From: Melastoma dodecandrum
Lineage: Eukaryota; Streptophyta; Magnoliopsida; Myrtales; Melastomataceae
Length of the DNA stretch: 64,000 bases
Assembly (NCBI GenBank): GCA_029817715.1
Contig: JARUPY010000397.1
Coordinates: forward strand, 806,001 to 870,000
Reading direction: 5' to 3'
A program made the translations under genes and the position numbers. Shown piece after piece: positions 49,832 to 61,182 of the stretch. The notes under the pieces are model-generated. The model was not told the DNA's origin, did no database searches, and saw only the letters and a list, made by a program, of their open reading frames with translations. Numbering within the stretch: position 1 is the first letter of the stretch; the number at the start of each line of letters is the position of its first letter.

Positions 49832-51220
49832 ATGGCTTCTTCCCTGATATCATCCTCGTCGTCTCCGCCCTTGCTCTCCGTCCATAACAGGGGCCACCTC
49901 CGATTCCGTCCTCCAGCAAGTGCCCACTTCCTGGATTCCCATAAAGTTCCGACCTTTGCTGCGTCAAGCCGTTCTTTCCGGCCGCGACTTGCCCTGACCC
50001 TCGGTGACTCCCCGGACGGCGTCCTGTCTTGTTCCCATGAGGATGAAAGGGGCGTTGACTTTCCTCAGTTGCCTTCCTTCGAGGAAAGGCCGGCAAGGTT
50101 CGCACTCTGGGTGTTGTTCTGGGCCACGGCGTCCTTGGTGTGGTTTGCAGCGTCGGGCGATGCTAATGCGGCGGCTGTCGACTCCATCCGGGCGTCTGGG
50201 TTCGGGTTGAAGGTTGCAAGCAAGTTGCGGAGCTCAGGTTGGCCCGAAGAGGGGATAGTCTTTGCGCTGGCGACTCTGCCCGTGATCGAGCTGCGGGGAG
50301 CTATTCCTGTTGGTTACTGGATGCAGCTCAGGCCCGATGTGCTCACCGTGCTGTCCGTGCTTGGGTTAGTCTGCTCTGCTTAAACTTGACGGAGGTTATT
50401 TCTTGATTAGTAATTGAGTAGGCGGTATCATAATTACTTCTGAGTTGGAGGAACTAAGAGGATTGATGTGATCCATGATGTGCATTGTCCCTGTGAATTC
50501 TCGATCCACGATGCTAGTGGTTAGACTTAATATTTAGCTCATCGACCTGGGGAGGTCCAGTTGCCATACCGCTGAGCTGACACTATTTCTAGTCTTGGAT
50601 TCTTTCAATTATCTGGATTGCCGTCGTCTTGTCTCGTGGAGAAAAAAAGCCTGTGCTCATGGCTCGGATAACGTTAGCTGGAAGATACATAGGCACTGCA
50701 TTGCTCATTGCAACCTTCCTGGTTCGAAGTTCATATTTAGATCTGCTGTTGTGAACTGGGGCACAAAAGCTGTTGTGATGTGTGTCCGCTTATTTTATGC
50801 AGGAATATGGTGCCCGTGCCCTTCATTATACTGTACCTGAAGAAGCTCGCCACGTTTCTCACTTCAAGGAACCGAGGTGCTTCCCGGGTACTCGACATGC
50901 TGTTTGAGAGAGCCAAAGCGAAGGCTGGTCCCGTGGAAGAATTCCAGTGGCTTGGCCTGATGCTATTTGTTGCGGTGCCCTTCCCTGGGACGGGAGCATG
51001 GACTGGAGCCATCATAGCCTCTGTTCTGGACATGCCCTTTTGGCCGGCCATGACGGCAAACTTCTTTGGCGTGGTGTTTGCTGGGCTGTTGGTGAACTTG
51101 CTGGTGAACCTTGGCCTCAGATATGCAATCATTGTGGGCGTAATCTTGTTTGTCATATCAGCATTCATGTGGAGCATCCTTCGGGGCCTCAGGAAGTTCT
51201 TTAGGGCCGCCGTGAAGTGA
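49832..51220 (+). CDS. Plastid-targeted small multidrug export (COG2426-type) membrane protein, 316 aa, two exons
   Basis: Exons are 49832-50364 and 50803-51220 (951 nt) with a 438-bp intron. Residues 1-60 are rich in Ser, Arg and Pro like a chloroplast transit peptide. A hydrophobic segment at about 90-106 is followed by ATLPVIELRGAIPVGY, the signature of the small multidrug export family (Pfam Sm_multidrug_ex), and after the intron by VPVPFIILYLKKL, WLGLMLFVAVPFPGTGAWTG and two or three further membrane segments. Bacterial members are putative exporters; the plant substrate is unknown. The intron breaks the Gly codon between LSVLG and NMVPVPF, and the join is in frame. Confidence 0.87.
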
Positions 51221-54200
51221 GCTTTCGATGTTGACTGCCGTGAACCAGCAGGAACTTTTTGATCGGTTTTACTCCCCCGCATTCTCCTTCACAGACAGTG
51301 CTCCGGATCAAACTGTAGACGATGATGTCCAAGTCAAGCAAAACAACGTGCGGCCGAACATGGAGTACAGGGAAGCGATGGGTGGGAGCATATTTCGTGA
51401 CAAAGCTCGAGGGAATGGCTGCAGTGGACTACTCCCAATGAAATGACGATTGGACAACGTAATTAGGAAGACTGGGACAACATATGAATGAGGCTGGTGT
51501 TGATACTGTAAGGGCCTTTTCGGACGAACTAGTTGTGAGCCCACGCACTTGGTTAGATTGGATAACGTTTCGTCATCGTTTTTCATATAATATTCGCAGC
51601 ATTTACAATTCATCTAGTAATAAATAATACAGGGAAGATAAAAAGGCATGCTTATGTAACATTAAACTTTGGAAGGAGGTTGTGTAAGAGGTCCAACGCG
51701 GTGGTGTAAACCTGTTGTGGTTCAGACAGAAGCTAGTGGAACGTCGGACATATACAGAGAGACAGGTGTTGTTAAAATGAGACCATAATTTATATATATA
51801 AGCCAAATTAGGGAGAGTATGAATGAATAGAGAAGTTGGGAATACGAATTGAATGGGTTGGACTTGAGGTTTGTAACTTTGTAAGAAATATACGATTAGT
51901 AACTATAAAAAATTTGAGAAATATAATTTCAACTTTTAAAATTTTCATAATAGAGATAAATGAACACGTTTTGGAAATACGATCTCTTAATCTCCGGTAG
52001 GTTTTCAAACCCACCCTAAATGAAAACATACGTAGGCATATTTTTAAAATGCGCCAGGACTTAAAAAAAATTAATGGCTTTAAAAGTTTTATTTTAGAAA
52101 CACTAGTCCCTATAATTAAAATAAGATGGATGTTTTTAAAATAGCCTCAAGTCCTCTTAATTTTTTTAAAGGACATAATTTGAAAATTAAAATCGTACTA
52201 CATAGTATTTTTTTCTAAATAGTCGTATTGTTGTTGTATAAAACACGGACTTGTATAACAGTGGTCCCGCTCCCCACCACCCCCCGGCGTTCAGACTCGC
52301 TAGTTTGTTTTCGGGAGGGGGGGGGGAGGCGCGAACGAAAGAGACCGTCTCCCTACACCACCACCCCACCCAATTCTCAAATTTAGTCCTCTTCGATTAT
52401 TTTTTCTTCATTTACCATCATCCTGAAATTTAGTCCATATGCGTTCCATAGGGCACTGCCCCCTCCTGCCGTCGGTGTCCTTTAAGAGGGGGCCCCCCGG
52501 CTGTCAGAGTCGTGGACGGAAACGTGGATGGTGGAGATCAGGTCAGTGGACGGAGGAGAGATTCGGGTCCCCCCTCCTTTCTTTTTCATTGGCTTCTTTT
52601 ACGTCATTTAACTTCTTCCCCTGGAAAACAAAAATATATTATATATATTCCCACTACTCCCACGTTTCGCGAACAAGATTTTGTCTTATGAGTTTTTTTT
52701 TTTTTTTACTTGGAAAGGATTTCTTGTTTTGTTAATTTATTAAAGAAAGGATTAAATGCTCTTATCATCATCACATGAAAGCCCTCAATGTAAATAAAAT
52801 ATAAAATCAGGTAGGCAGGCGGCCAGTCAAATAACACTAACTGGGAGGCAATAATATTGTCGCAGCATCCTCTTTGTCTATATTTTGTGGGAGGGTTCAA
52901 AAGAACAACTTCATTTAAAAAATAAATGGTCGAAAACTCCCTGTTTCTCCCGTGGGGATGAGACACCCCCACCAAAAATGCCATTTTGTGACAGTGTGAA
53001 AAGGTGAGATGCCTCTTGAAATGGAAACGGGGTCTTCTGCCCTTTTGGGAGTTTCTCGTCGATAATTCTAAAAGAAAAAAATGCCTGTTCGTAGTAAACA
53101 CTTGAAAAGAACATGTTTAACATGTTGATAGGGAGGAGGAGAGAGAGAGAGAGAGGTGGGTGGTCCTGGAAAAGTCGGGTGGGTCTATCAACTTATGACA
53201 AAATAAGATTCTTCGCACTTTTGTTTTTATCTTATCTTGACCAAAGCATTTGCCGTTCATTTGAGGGTTTCCCCCCCATTTCACTTTCTCCCAAATTTTA
53301 TCGGCACGATTAATTCTTTTTTTAATGGGGCGATTTTAAGTATTTTAAAATTACTTTATTTTCTCTATATATGTTAAGAAATAAATAAATTATTAAAAAT
53401 TTCCAGTATATTGTTTAATTTCCCTAATTTTAAGACGTAAAGCATATGATGGTATTTAGAGTTTCTGATTTAACATTTAGAATTTAGGGTTTTTAGCAGG
53501 GGCGATCGGATTTCGGAGTAGTTTTCAGGGCTCAAACCGTTTCTTATTTTTAGAACCTAAAACCTATTATGTGGCTTAAAAAATTCTCCAAAATCAGCTT
53601 ACTGACTATGGTACCGGTTTTAATACCCGTCACTCTAGATCAAATACTACAATTTTAAAATAAAAATTTTTCCTATATAATATATATTGTAATTTTAAAT
53701 AAAAAATTTTAAATTCAAATAATTCGCTATTGTTTTGGACTTTTTGCCTTCATATTTGTAATTTTGAATAAAAAAATATTTATAATTACTTATATAATTA
53801 ATTACATTAAAATATAATTACATGTTGGTTCTGAAATGAGGTCATCGCTGGTTCTTAAAAATTTAGAACCTAAAATCTACCTTATTTATTCGAAAACTTA
53901 TATGGTATCGATTTCAACCGATTCTCGGTTTTACCTGGAACGGATGCTCACTCATGTTGTTTGAATTTAGCGTTTTATTATATTAGGATTTAAGTTTGAC
54001 GCTTTCAGTTTAGTGTTAAGGATTTATGATTAACTGTATTATGAATTAAATATATTATTTTAAAAAATTAAAAAGTAAAAAAAAAATTATATAAAGTAAC
54101 GTGGATTTTTCTTTTATCATAACTAAAAAAACATAAAATATGAAAAATTTACGTTACATTAAAAATGGGATTATCATAACAACAATATAGATACTATGAT

Positions 54201-54869
54201 CCTTTTCCCCGTTCTTCTTCCGGGATGAATTCATTATAGTTGCATCAAGTTAGAACCAAAATTGACTTCTACACCGAGATTTGTTATATCAGTTCACAAA
54301 AATATTTTTTCAAATAGAAATGTTAATATGGTTTTTAATTATAAAATCTATTGTAGGCCACTTTCGTGGGATTGCAAGAGATAAATTCTATCATTATTTT
54401 TATGTACAAAATAATATAATATTCCAAATATGAGATATTATATAATAACGTCGGTCTATGTACGATGAATCTAGAAATTATTTCCTATATTTGTAAACAT
54501 ATAAATATGGCGATCTTTTATTTAGAATTTATTTAAATAAATTCTATAAGTAACTATCCTAAATAAATTGGAAATAATTTAAATTAATTTCTTACGATGA
54601 TTGTGAGGATAAAATTATTTTGTTTATTTAGGTTCCAAATCAGCTAGTCTACCCGTATATCAAATCATATGATTTATTTGATTTGATCATAGGGAAAGTA
54701 AACCTACTTTATTAAAACAATTTAGAAAAACATACTTAAAATCATTTTCATACCCACGTAATACCTACCTTTCCTACCTCGATCAATCTAATTGATAGGT
54801 ACTCAAAATCAATGTTGATTTATTTCAACGGTGATGAAAAGTAAAGTTCAAATTATCAAATTTAAAAAA
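51221..54869. other. Gene-free AT-rich region
   Basis: After the 3' flank of the export-like gene the DNA is AT-rich. It contains a G-run near 52316-52326, a T-run near 52695, and a GA microsatellite at 53137-53155. Two diverged direct copies of a block starting TTTAGAACCTAAAA lie near 53550 and 53868, each followed about 60-80 bases later by GGTACCGGTTTTA / GGTATCGATTTCA, suggesting an old repeat. No coding homology was recognised. Confidence 0.4.
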
Positions 54870-56040
54870 CAAAAATTCAAATTATCAAATTTAAAAGTCT
54901 AAATTTTGTCAATTGAGACATTTTCTTAATTTTTTTAATTGGTGTTGACATGAAAACTAACGTCCTCATCTCTACGTTTAATATAAGTCAAATGATCAAA
55001 TATATATTAAATTTTCCCGCTTTTTTCTATTTATACAAATATTTAAAAAATATCTCGGTATAATCTAAGATAAAATATTATTTCACTCATGCCTAACAAA
55101 GTTCGACTTGACGTTAATGTGTACTTTAAATGTTATTTAACACCGTTTAAATCCAAATATCAATTAGGTTTTCTCCAAATCACACGGACTAAATCAACAA
55201 ACTTTAATCCACCTCGTCCCTCCCAACCTCAACCTCGACCATAAGCCCCTCGTTGACCCTAACCCCAACTAGAGAAGAATAGGAATATAATAAGGGCAAA
55301 ATAATATAACTAAACTTTCATAAAAAGATAGAAAATTAGGTATAATAGTTGTAAACTCCATGACCATAACAAGAGAGGTTGTAAGACCCTACACAATTTG
55401 AAACATGTCGCATTGCACAATTAATAACTAGTGGTGATTTATGTTGTGTGTCAGTATAGACCCTATGTTAAGAGTTGTAATGTTACTTGTCTGACAATGG
55501 AGCAACTTTATCGGTGTTGACTTCTTGAGTACAATGCTCCTTATCGCAACATCAAGCGTCCTTACAACGGAGCATATTAGTCATAATTGGCAGGACTTTA
55601 ATATAATCTTCTTAGGCAGCTAGGTAGGGAAGGGAAGGGACGAGATGGATTGGGTTGGGGTCGGGGCTCAGGGTTGCGGACAGCGTTAAACGGCAGCTAA
55701 GGTACACAACCAAGTCAGACGTTGTTAGGGGTCGGTCTAACGGAGGAAATTTTTGAGATAATGTCTTAACGTTAGGTTACATGAAGATATTTTCTAAATG
55801 TTAAGATAAATCGAAAAAAATGAAAAATTTTAGGATATATTTGATAATTTAGCCTAAATTAAAGGTGGCTTGACGATGTTAGTTACTATGTCAGCACTAA
55901 GTAAGCTCGTCAGCGGGGACGGCTAACGAAGTATAAAATTGAGATAATGTCTCAATGTTAGGATGTAAGGCGATATATTTTAAATTTTAGGCCAAATCGA
56001 AAAAAATGTGCCTTTGATATATATTTGATAATTTAACCAA
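54870..56040. mobile_element. Long-inverted-repeat element, copy C
   Basis: The left arm (about 54870-55270) and right arm (about 55625-56040) are in opposite orientation and share blocks with copies A and B, including ATCAAATATATATTAAATTTT, GACTTGACGTTAATGTGTAC and the C-rich tract (55210-55270; complement at 55622-55680). The core (55290-55600) matches that of copy A in reverse orientation (CCATGACCATAACAAGAGAG against CTCTCTTGTTATGGCCATG). Total size is close to copy B. No transposase frame was found. Confidence 0.6.
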
Positions 56041-56705
56041 AAAGACGAAAAAGGAGTATTTGTCCCATCCTATAAATTGAGTTTAAAAACAAAAAAAAAA
56101 TAGATGTGTAAGAAAAAGAGAGTGGAGGAGAAAGTCGGGCTGAGGAAAGGAAAAGATGTTGTCTAAATTGTTTTTGTGCTTATGTATTTTCTTGTATTCG
56201 TAGGTTTTACCTTAATACCGTAGTTACTTATTAGAGTTAAGACCTCTTATAAACTTTAGGACGTGATTATTGATATTTAAACTTGTAATCTCCAAGTAAA
56301 TACTCCTACGACGGGTTTACCTCGATGACTATTAATAAGAAATTTTCGAAATTAGTTCTTGCTTTAAAAAAAATTTTGCCATAAAAAAATGGTTATGTTT
56401 AGTTTCAATCGAAAACCGGTGATATAGGGGGCAGAAGTACAACGGTAGTACCTAATTCTTGGTAAGATCTCTATTTAAAATTTATAATGTAGGATAAAAA
56501 TTTAATTACTTACCGCAGATTATTACTGAAATATAAAGCAAAACTGTCATTTATTTACTGTACTTTTTCTCGTGATATAAACCCAAACTGCCATTTATTT
56601 CCTTCTCCCAATATATCACAAGGCAGCAGATTTTGACCGATTTCCATCGTCGTCATCATCGTCGCCGTCGCTGACAACATCCCGTCCTAAAAGCTCAAGT
56701 TCCGA
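56041..56705. other. 3' flank of the HD-Zip gene
   Basis: AT-rich sequence follows copy C. On the minus strand, AATAAA signals at 56594-56599 and 56550-56555 lie about 110-155 bases after the HD-Zip stop codon and are plausible polyadenylation signals. A short GTC/GAC-type imperfect repeat near 56646-56672 falls in the untranslated region. Confidence 0.45.
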
Positions 56706-57742
56706 TCAGAAAGGCCAGCCCCAGAACTGATTCTCCCCGTCCGAGAACTCGATCTTGCAGGGGCTTGTGACCGGGTAGTCCTCGTAACTGTTCTCGAGCT
56801 CGAGCTTCGGGAAGGCTCTTAGCCTCTGGTTGAATGGATCTTCGTCCTCTTCGTCCCGCGAGAACCCATCGGAGCAGTTTTCGGGCTCGAAAACATGGGA
56901 TGCAGAATTCACGGTCTCAGGCCAGAAATCCCCTGTAATACGAGGGCTATCTGAGTCCACTATGTCACTCTTTTCCGTCCCGTTGCCAGCTGAAACCGTA
57001 ACTTCCTTCTCCCTTTCTCTCTCGAGAAGCTTCTCCTTCAGCGAGGCCAGCTGTGAAACACGGCATGAAACAGAGCGAAATTCAGACAAAAACTAGGCCT
57101 TATTGAATCGTAAGTAACTGGGATGATAAAAGATCGGTTTGACCGAACATAATCGCGACTTTTCATACCTGCTGTCTCAAACTATCTCCTTCCCTGGCGA
57201 TACTGTCATAATCTGCCCGAAGCTCGTCGAACTTGGCCTTAAGGGAGTCGTAGTCCTTCTCGAGCTGCTTCGTCTTGCATCTCGCCCGACGGTTCTGAAA
57301 CCAGATGGCGACCTGCCGAGGCTGCAGCCCGAGCTGCTTTGCTAGCTGAGCCTTCCGTTCGGGCTCGAGCTTGTTCTCTACCTCAAAGCTCCTCTCCAGG
57401 AACTGAACCTGATTTGCCGCGAGACGCCTCTTCTTTGCGCAAGGAAGCGAACAACCCTCATACTCATCTTCCCCGCCGCTTTCCGCCTCGTCCGGGTTCT
57501 CCGAGTCGACCATTATAATGGCACCTGCAACATAACCATCAACCCGGTTGTGACAAGAAATACAGCATTGCCGGACACCCAGATAGAACTGCTGAGGAAA
57601 CACAAGGGTGAGGGCTGAGGCTTATACCAGGGGAGTCAGAGGACAGAGGAATCTGGACAAGGAGGGGCTGAAGTGGCCGAGGGGAGAAAGAGAGGGTACC
57701 GGTGGTGGTGGTGGGGGCGCGAGGTGGTCGGCAGCTGGCCAT
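56706..57742 (-). CDS. HD-Zip class I homeodomain-leucine zipper transcription factor, 271 aa, three exons
   Basis: Exons are 57742-57628, 57524-57169 and 57050-56706 (816 nt). An acidic stretch precedes the homeodomain (about 69-124: [20 protein letters not shown], helix 3 [13 protein letters not shown]). It is joined directly to a leucine zipper with a perfect heptad series at 127, 134, 141, 148 (Ile), 155 and 162. There is no START domain and no CPSCE motif, so it is class I rather than II-IV. The acidic C terminus ends FWGWPF, an aromatic AHA-like activation tail. Class I factors bind pseudopalindromic CAATNATTG sites and act in drought, light and growth responses. The second intron interrupts the zipper, as in many members. 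The exact paralogue is not assigned. Confidence 0.95.
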
Positions 57743-58837
57743 GGATCTCGCTTCAGGGTGAAGGTAGTAGTGGAAGAGAGAGTGGTGCTTTGAGGATGGT
57801 GTGTGGTTAGAATTGGGGAAGAAAGATCAGGACAGGGCTCTCTGCAATTGTAATGCTAGGGGGTGTTACATATAAATAATAATAATAATAATAATAATAT
57901 ACAAGTATAAGTACGTTAGATTAAAGTTAGGAAAGAAGTTGAAAATTATCAGATATTAAAATTGATAAAACTATTTTATTGTAAATACATAGAAATCTCA
58001 ATCCATTCAACTTATTTTGCTCCTCATCGTGCCTCTTGAATTTGTTAGTTACCTGTCAGGAGAATGGATTGGGGTTATATAATTTTAATTGTTTGGACTG
58101 CATTTACAACGTATACATATCTGAATGGTTTTAATATCAATTCAGAATTTTTAAGTAATTATATCGTAACTTTAAAAAAATATCCTCGATTTCATTTCAA
58201 AAACTGAAATAAAAACTTCGCCCAACCAAAATTAACCCCAAATCTTAATTATTAATGCACGTTTTCTAATTTAAAATCATCGGGATATTTTTTTTAAATG
58301 ATTGATTGAAAAGGCAATAAATAATGAGAGAAAGGAGCCATAACTTCCCAGAAACCATGTCAATATCTATGGGCTAATCCCAATCGCATGTCCACAAATT
58401 GTATCTTTATTTGGCCGCCCCCCCCCCCACCCCCTAAAATGAGAATTCTATCATTATATATTATCAGACGAAATAATAACAATAATTCACTCCATCCATT
58501 CAACTTCGCGTGAACAAATATTTACTATATCTATAATTTGTTTTTGTTTTTTTTTGTTTTCTTGAATATTTTACGTTATTTTATTGCATCTTACTTTATA
58601 CTTTTACATTATCTCGTTGTCTCTTTTAGAAGAGAAATGAAGAGTGAGTGCATGTTAATGTTGCTTTTGTAGTGCAAAAAGTCATCCCTGGAATTTATGT
58701 TTTTTTTTTTGTTTGATTAGTTTAGATGGAGCCGAGCCGACGGCATAAATGTAGTTGAGAACGTACTTTTTTTTTAATTAACAATAATAGGAATCCCTTC
58801 GAAATCCAAATCCAGCAAAATCGACCCAACGGAATGA
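57743..58837. other. HD-Zip promoter and AT-rich intergenic DNA
   Basis: The HD-Zip leader and promoter come first. Read on the minus strand, TATTTATATG near 57867 is a possible TATA element. An AAT microsatellite occupies about 57874-57898 and a C-run lies near 58420-58431. No gene was recognised. Confidence 0.4.
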
Positions 58838-59627
58838 ATGGAAAGTAGACAAACACCGGAATTTCGGGACAACGATGAACATGACACGTTACCCGCTGCT
58901 ACCCCCCGTGCTAACTTATATTCATTCGCTCGCGGCGCCCTCCGGGACCCCCTTATTTTCGGCCTGTTTGTCGCTTCGATAGCCCTCCAGAACCCTTGCA
59001 ACATCGGCTACTCCGATCGAGTCCTCCGCCATTGTCAGGCCAATACTCTCTTTCCCCCGAATTCGATGATCCTGGCTCATTCCAAGGGTTACACCCCAGA
59101 ATTAGGCTTCTACTATTATCGGAGAGATTCTGGATTATGAGAATAGCTTGCTTCCAGATAACTACGCGTTTGATTTCCCGAGACACCCATGCACACGGCT
59201 CTCGGAACCTACTGCCAGGCTTTTGGCTCACTCCTCCGTGATAAAGCACAGGTTTAAGGGTGACCTACATGTGGAAAGTTGGTTGATCAGCATGTATGCA
59301 GAGTTTGGTCGGTTAGGGTGTTGCCGCAAGGTGTTTGATGGTTGTAGAATCCACAAGGAGACCAAAATTGGCAAACTCGTATCGAAAAAGATTGTTGAGC
59401 TCCAGGCTAAGCAACACAGCGCATTTGTCCTCTTGTCTGACATGTACGCAGAAAACAAGACGTGGGACAGTGTCTACGACGTACGTCAGACGATGAAGAA
59501 CAGAGGGGCCAAGGAACATCGCAATTGCAATGTCATGGAGATCGAGGGTCAACTGAATGAATCCTTCGTCGGAGACATTTCCCAACCGATTTACGAAAAG
59601 ATCAGAGTCATGCTCAGGGAGACATAG
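58838..59627 (+). pseudogene. Pentatricopeptide repeat (PLS/E-class) pseudogene with internal deletion
   Basis: The 58838-59140 frame reads like a PPR N-terminal region (PLIFGLFVASIALQNP, GYSDRVLRHCQ, NSMILAHSKG, ELGFYYYRR). The reading then shifts frame around 59125-59147 and continues as LPDNYAFDFPRH, GDLHVESWLISMYAEFGRLG and RKVFDGCRI. There it jumps straight into the C-terminal E-type region: IHKETKIGKLVSKKIVELQA, SAFVLLSDMYAENKTWDSVY and VMEIEGQLNESFVGD. The central PPR array, several hundred residues in normal members, is missing. One frameshift plus the deletion make it non-functional as an organellar RNA-processing protein. Confidence 0.85.
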
Positions 59628-60561
59628 AGGAGTCTGAAGCTAGTTGGGTACACGGGTTTGATACTCTTCGACGTTGTTAATATAAGAATGCGCCAAGAAT
59701 GGGTTGAATTAGTGCTCTCAATTCGAAGGCACTACCCTCGCTCTCTTTCGTGTATCACATAAGTTTCATTCTTATATGGCAAAAGACTTCATCTATCAGA
59801 ACACTAAGCACTCAGTAAGATTACCTGTTTAATTACAGAACCTAAATTTGTCGTACAAAACCAAAAATCTGATATTATTTATCATGTGCATATGCTCAAT
59901 TTAAAGAACAAGTAGAGACACGCATGATTTAGAGTGGTTTGGCAAGTAAAACCTACGTCTACTCTTTCAGTACTCCGCACCAATAATGGTGTATCCACTA
60001 GTTATAGTGTTAGGGAGTAGAAAAAGTACAAATGTACTATTCTATCCGAAATGTGACTAACAAATTCGCACGATCACACCTTGACTAACAATCCCGAATA
60101 GCCTTAACTATGACTAACTCTGGCACAGCTCATATCTGCACTCGTAACTTTCACTCTTGCATTTACCACACTACTTGTACAAAACTCCCTTCTTCCGTGC
60201 ACGGTCTCTCACGTGGCTAACTCCGTGGTTTTCACTCCCGCGACTACCACACTACCGGCGTAATACCTCTCTGTCCTATTACTACCTTTGTATACCGACC
60301 CATGTGACTAACAATCTAGAACAAAACAGAGGAGACTGCATAATGAACAATATGTTATTACAAAAGAACCCTCACTCAAAGAGGTGATTGACTTGATGAA
60401 GACTAGCGGATGCTCTCAAGCTTTTAGATCGGTGAAGACTCAAAAAGACTCTAGCGATAATCTTCAGGTATGATTTCGTCATTGGTTTTAAGCTTGAGTT
60501 TTCCGAGCGAAGCTTTTCCAAATGAGTGCAACGACTAGAAGAATTCTTGTCATGCCTTCCA

Positions 60562-60703
60562 CGAATTGATCTGCAAATAAGCTTCCTAAAATACTTCTAA
60601 AATAATCCTTGAGCAACGAGATATGTATTAGCCGAATTGATCTGCAAATAAGCTTTCTAAAATACTTTAAAAATAATTCACACTTCTAAAACCTATGCTC
60701 ATT
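60562..60703. repeat. Two tandem copies of a 71-bp unit
   Basis: CGAATTGATCTGCAAATAAG occurs at 60562 and again at 60633. Both copies continue with CT(T/C)TCTAAAATACTT-type sequence. Confidence 0.6.
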
Positions 60704-61091
60704 TTTCATTTCCGTCTTCCACGTAACCCTCTTTGTATTCCGCTTTACAGAAACTAACTTCTACCAACACAAAGGATGAAGAGAAAGAGGGATCCTTGTT
60801 CATAATTTGTTCATCTTTTCTGGCCCATTTTTGTACACAAGGCCTGGTTAAAAACGGTTCAGTTAATGGCGGAGATAAACATGGGGATGCAGCTAAGACG
60901 CAGAGCGCTCGCGGCGATCGGTACCCCTCATCTCCCCTTCGTCTTACTAAGAGAAATGGATAAACCTTTGAATTGCGTGGACTTGGATGAGTTCATGACC
61001 GAATACCACCACAACTTGAAGTCCTCACAAACCAAAACCAAACCCAGAATACCGCCTGGCCAGAGGACGAATTGTGTACGGATACCCCTAC

Positions 61092-61097
61092 TTTATT
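61092..61097 (-). terminator. Polyadenylation signal of VDAC
   Basis: AATAAA on the minus strand lies 86 bases after the VDAC stop codon, a typical distance. Confidence 0.5.
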
Positions 61098-61182
61098 ACT
61101 TTCCTCCACATATGAGAGCGGCTCATGCTGATGAGTCATGCTACCTTGATGTTAACTGATTGACCGGTGGGAGAATTTCTCC

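Larger units (their letters stand above)
59628..61182. other. Gene-free region with repeat relics and the VDAC 3' flank
   Basis: A relic at about 59690-59975 has the same motif order as the 41960 repeat. A 71-bp tandem duplication is at 60562-60703. From about 60860 the DNA is probably VDAC 3' flank on the minus strand. The plus frame at 60866-61159 has no recognised domain. Confidence 0.4.

Noticed and set aside
50737..51282. 181-aa minus-strand frame
   Set aside because: It is antisense to exon 2 of the export-like membrane protein.
57868..57900. Short periodic AAT array considered as a structured repeat array
   Set aside because: It is a simple trinucleotide microsatellite; no spacer-repeat structure like a CRISPR is present anywhere in the window.
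60866..61159. 97-aa plus-strand frame before VDAC
   Set aside because: It overlaps the likely VDAC 3' untranslated region on the opposite strand and has no recognisable family.
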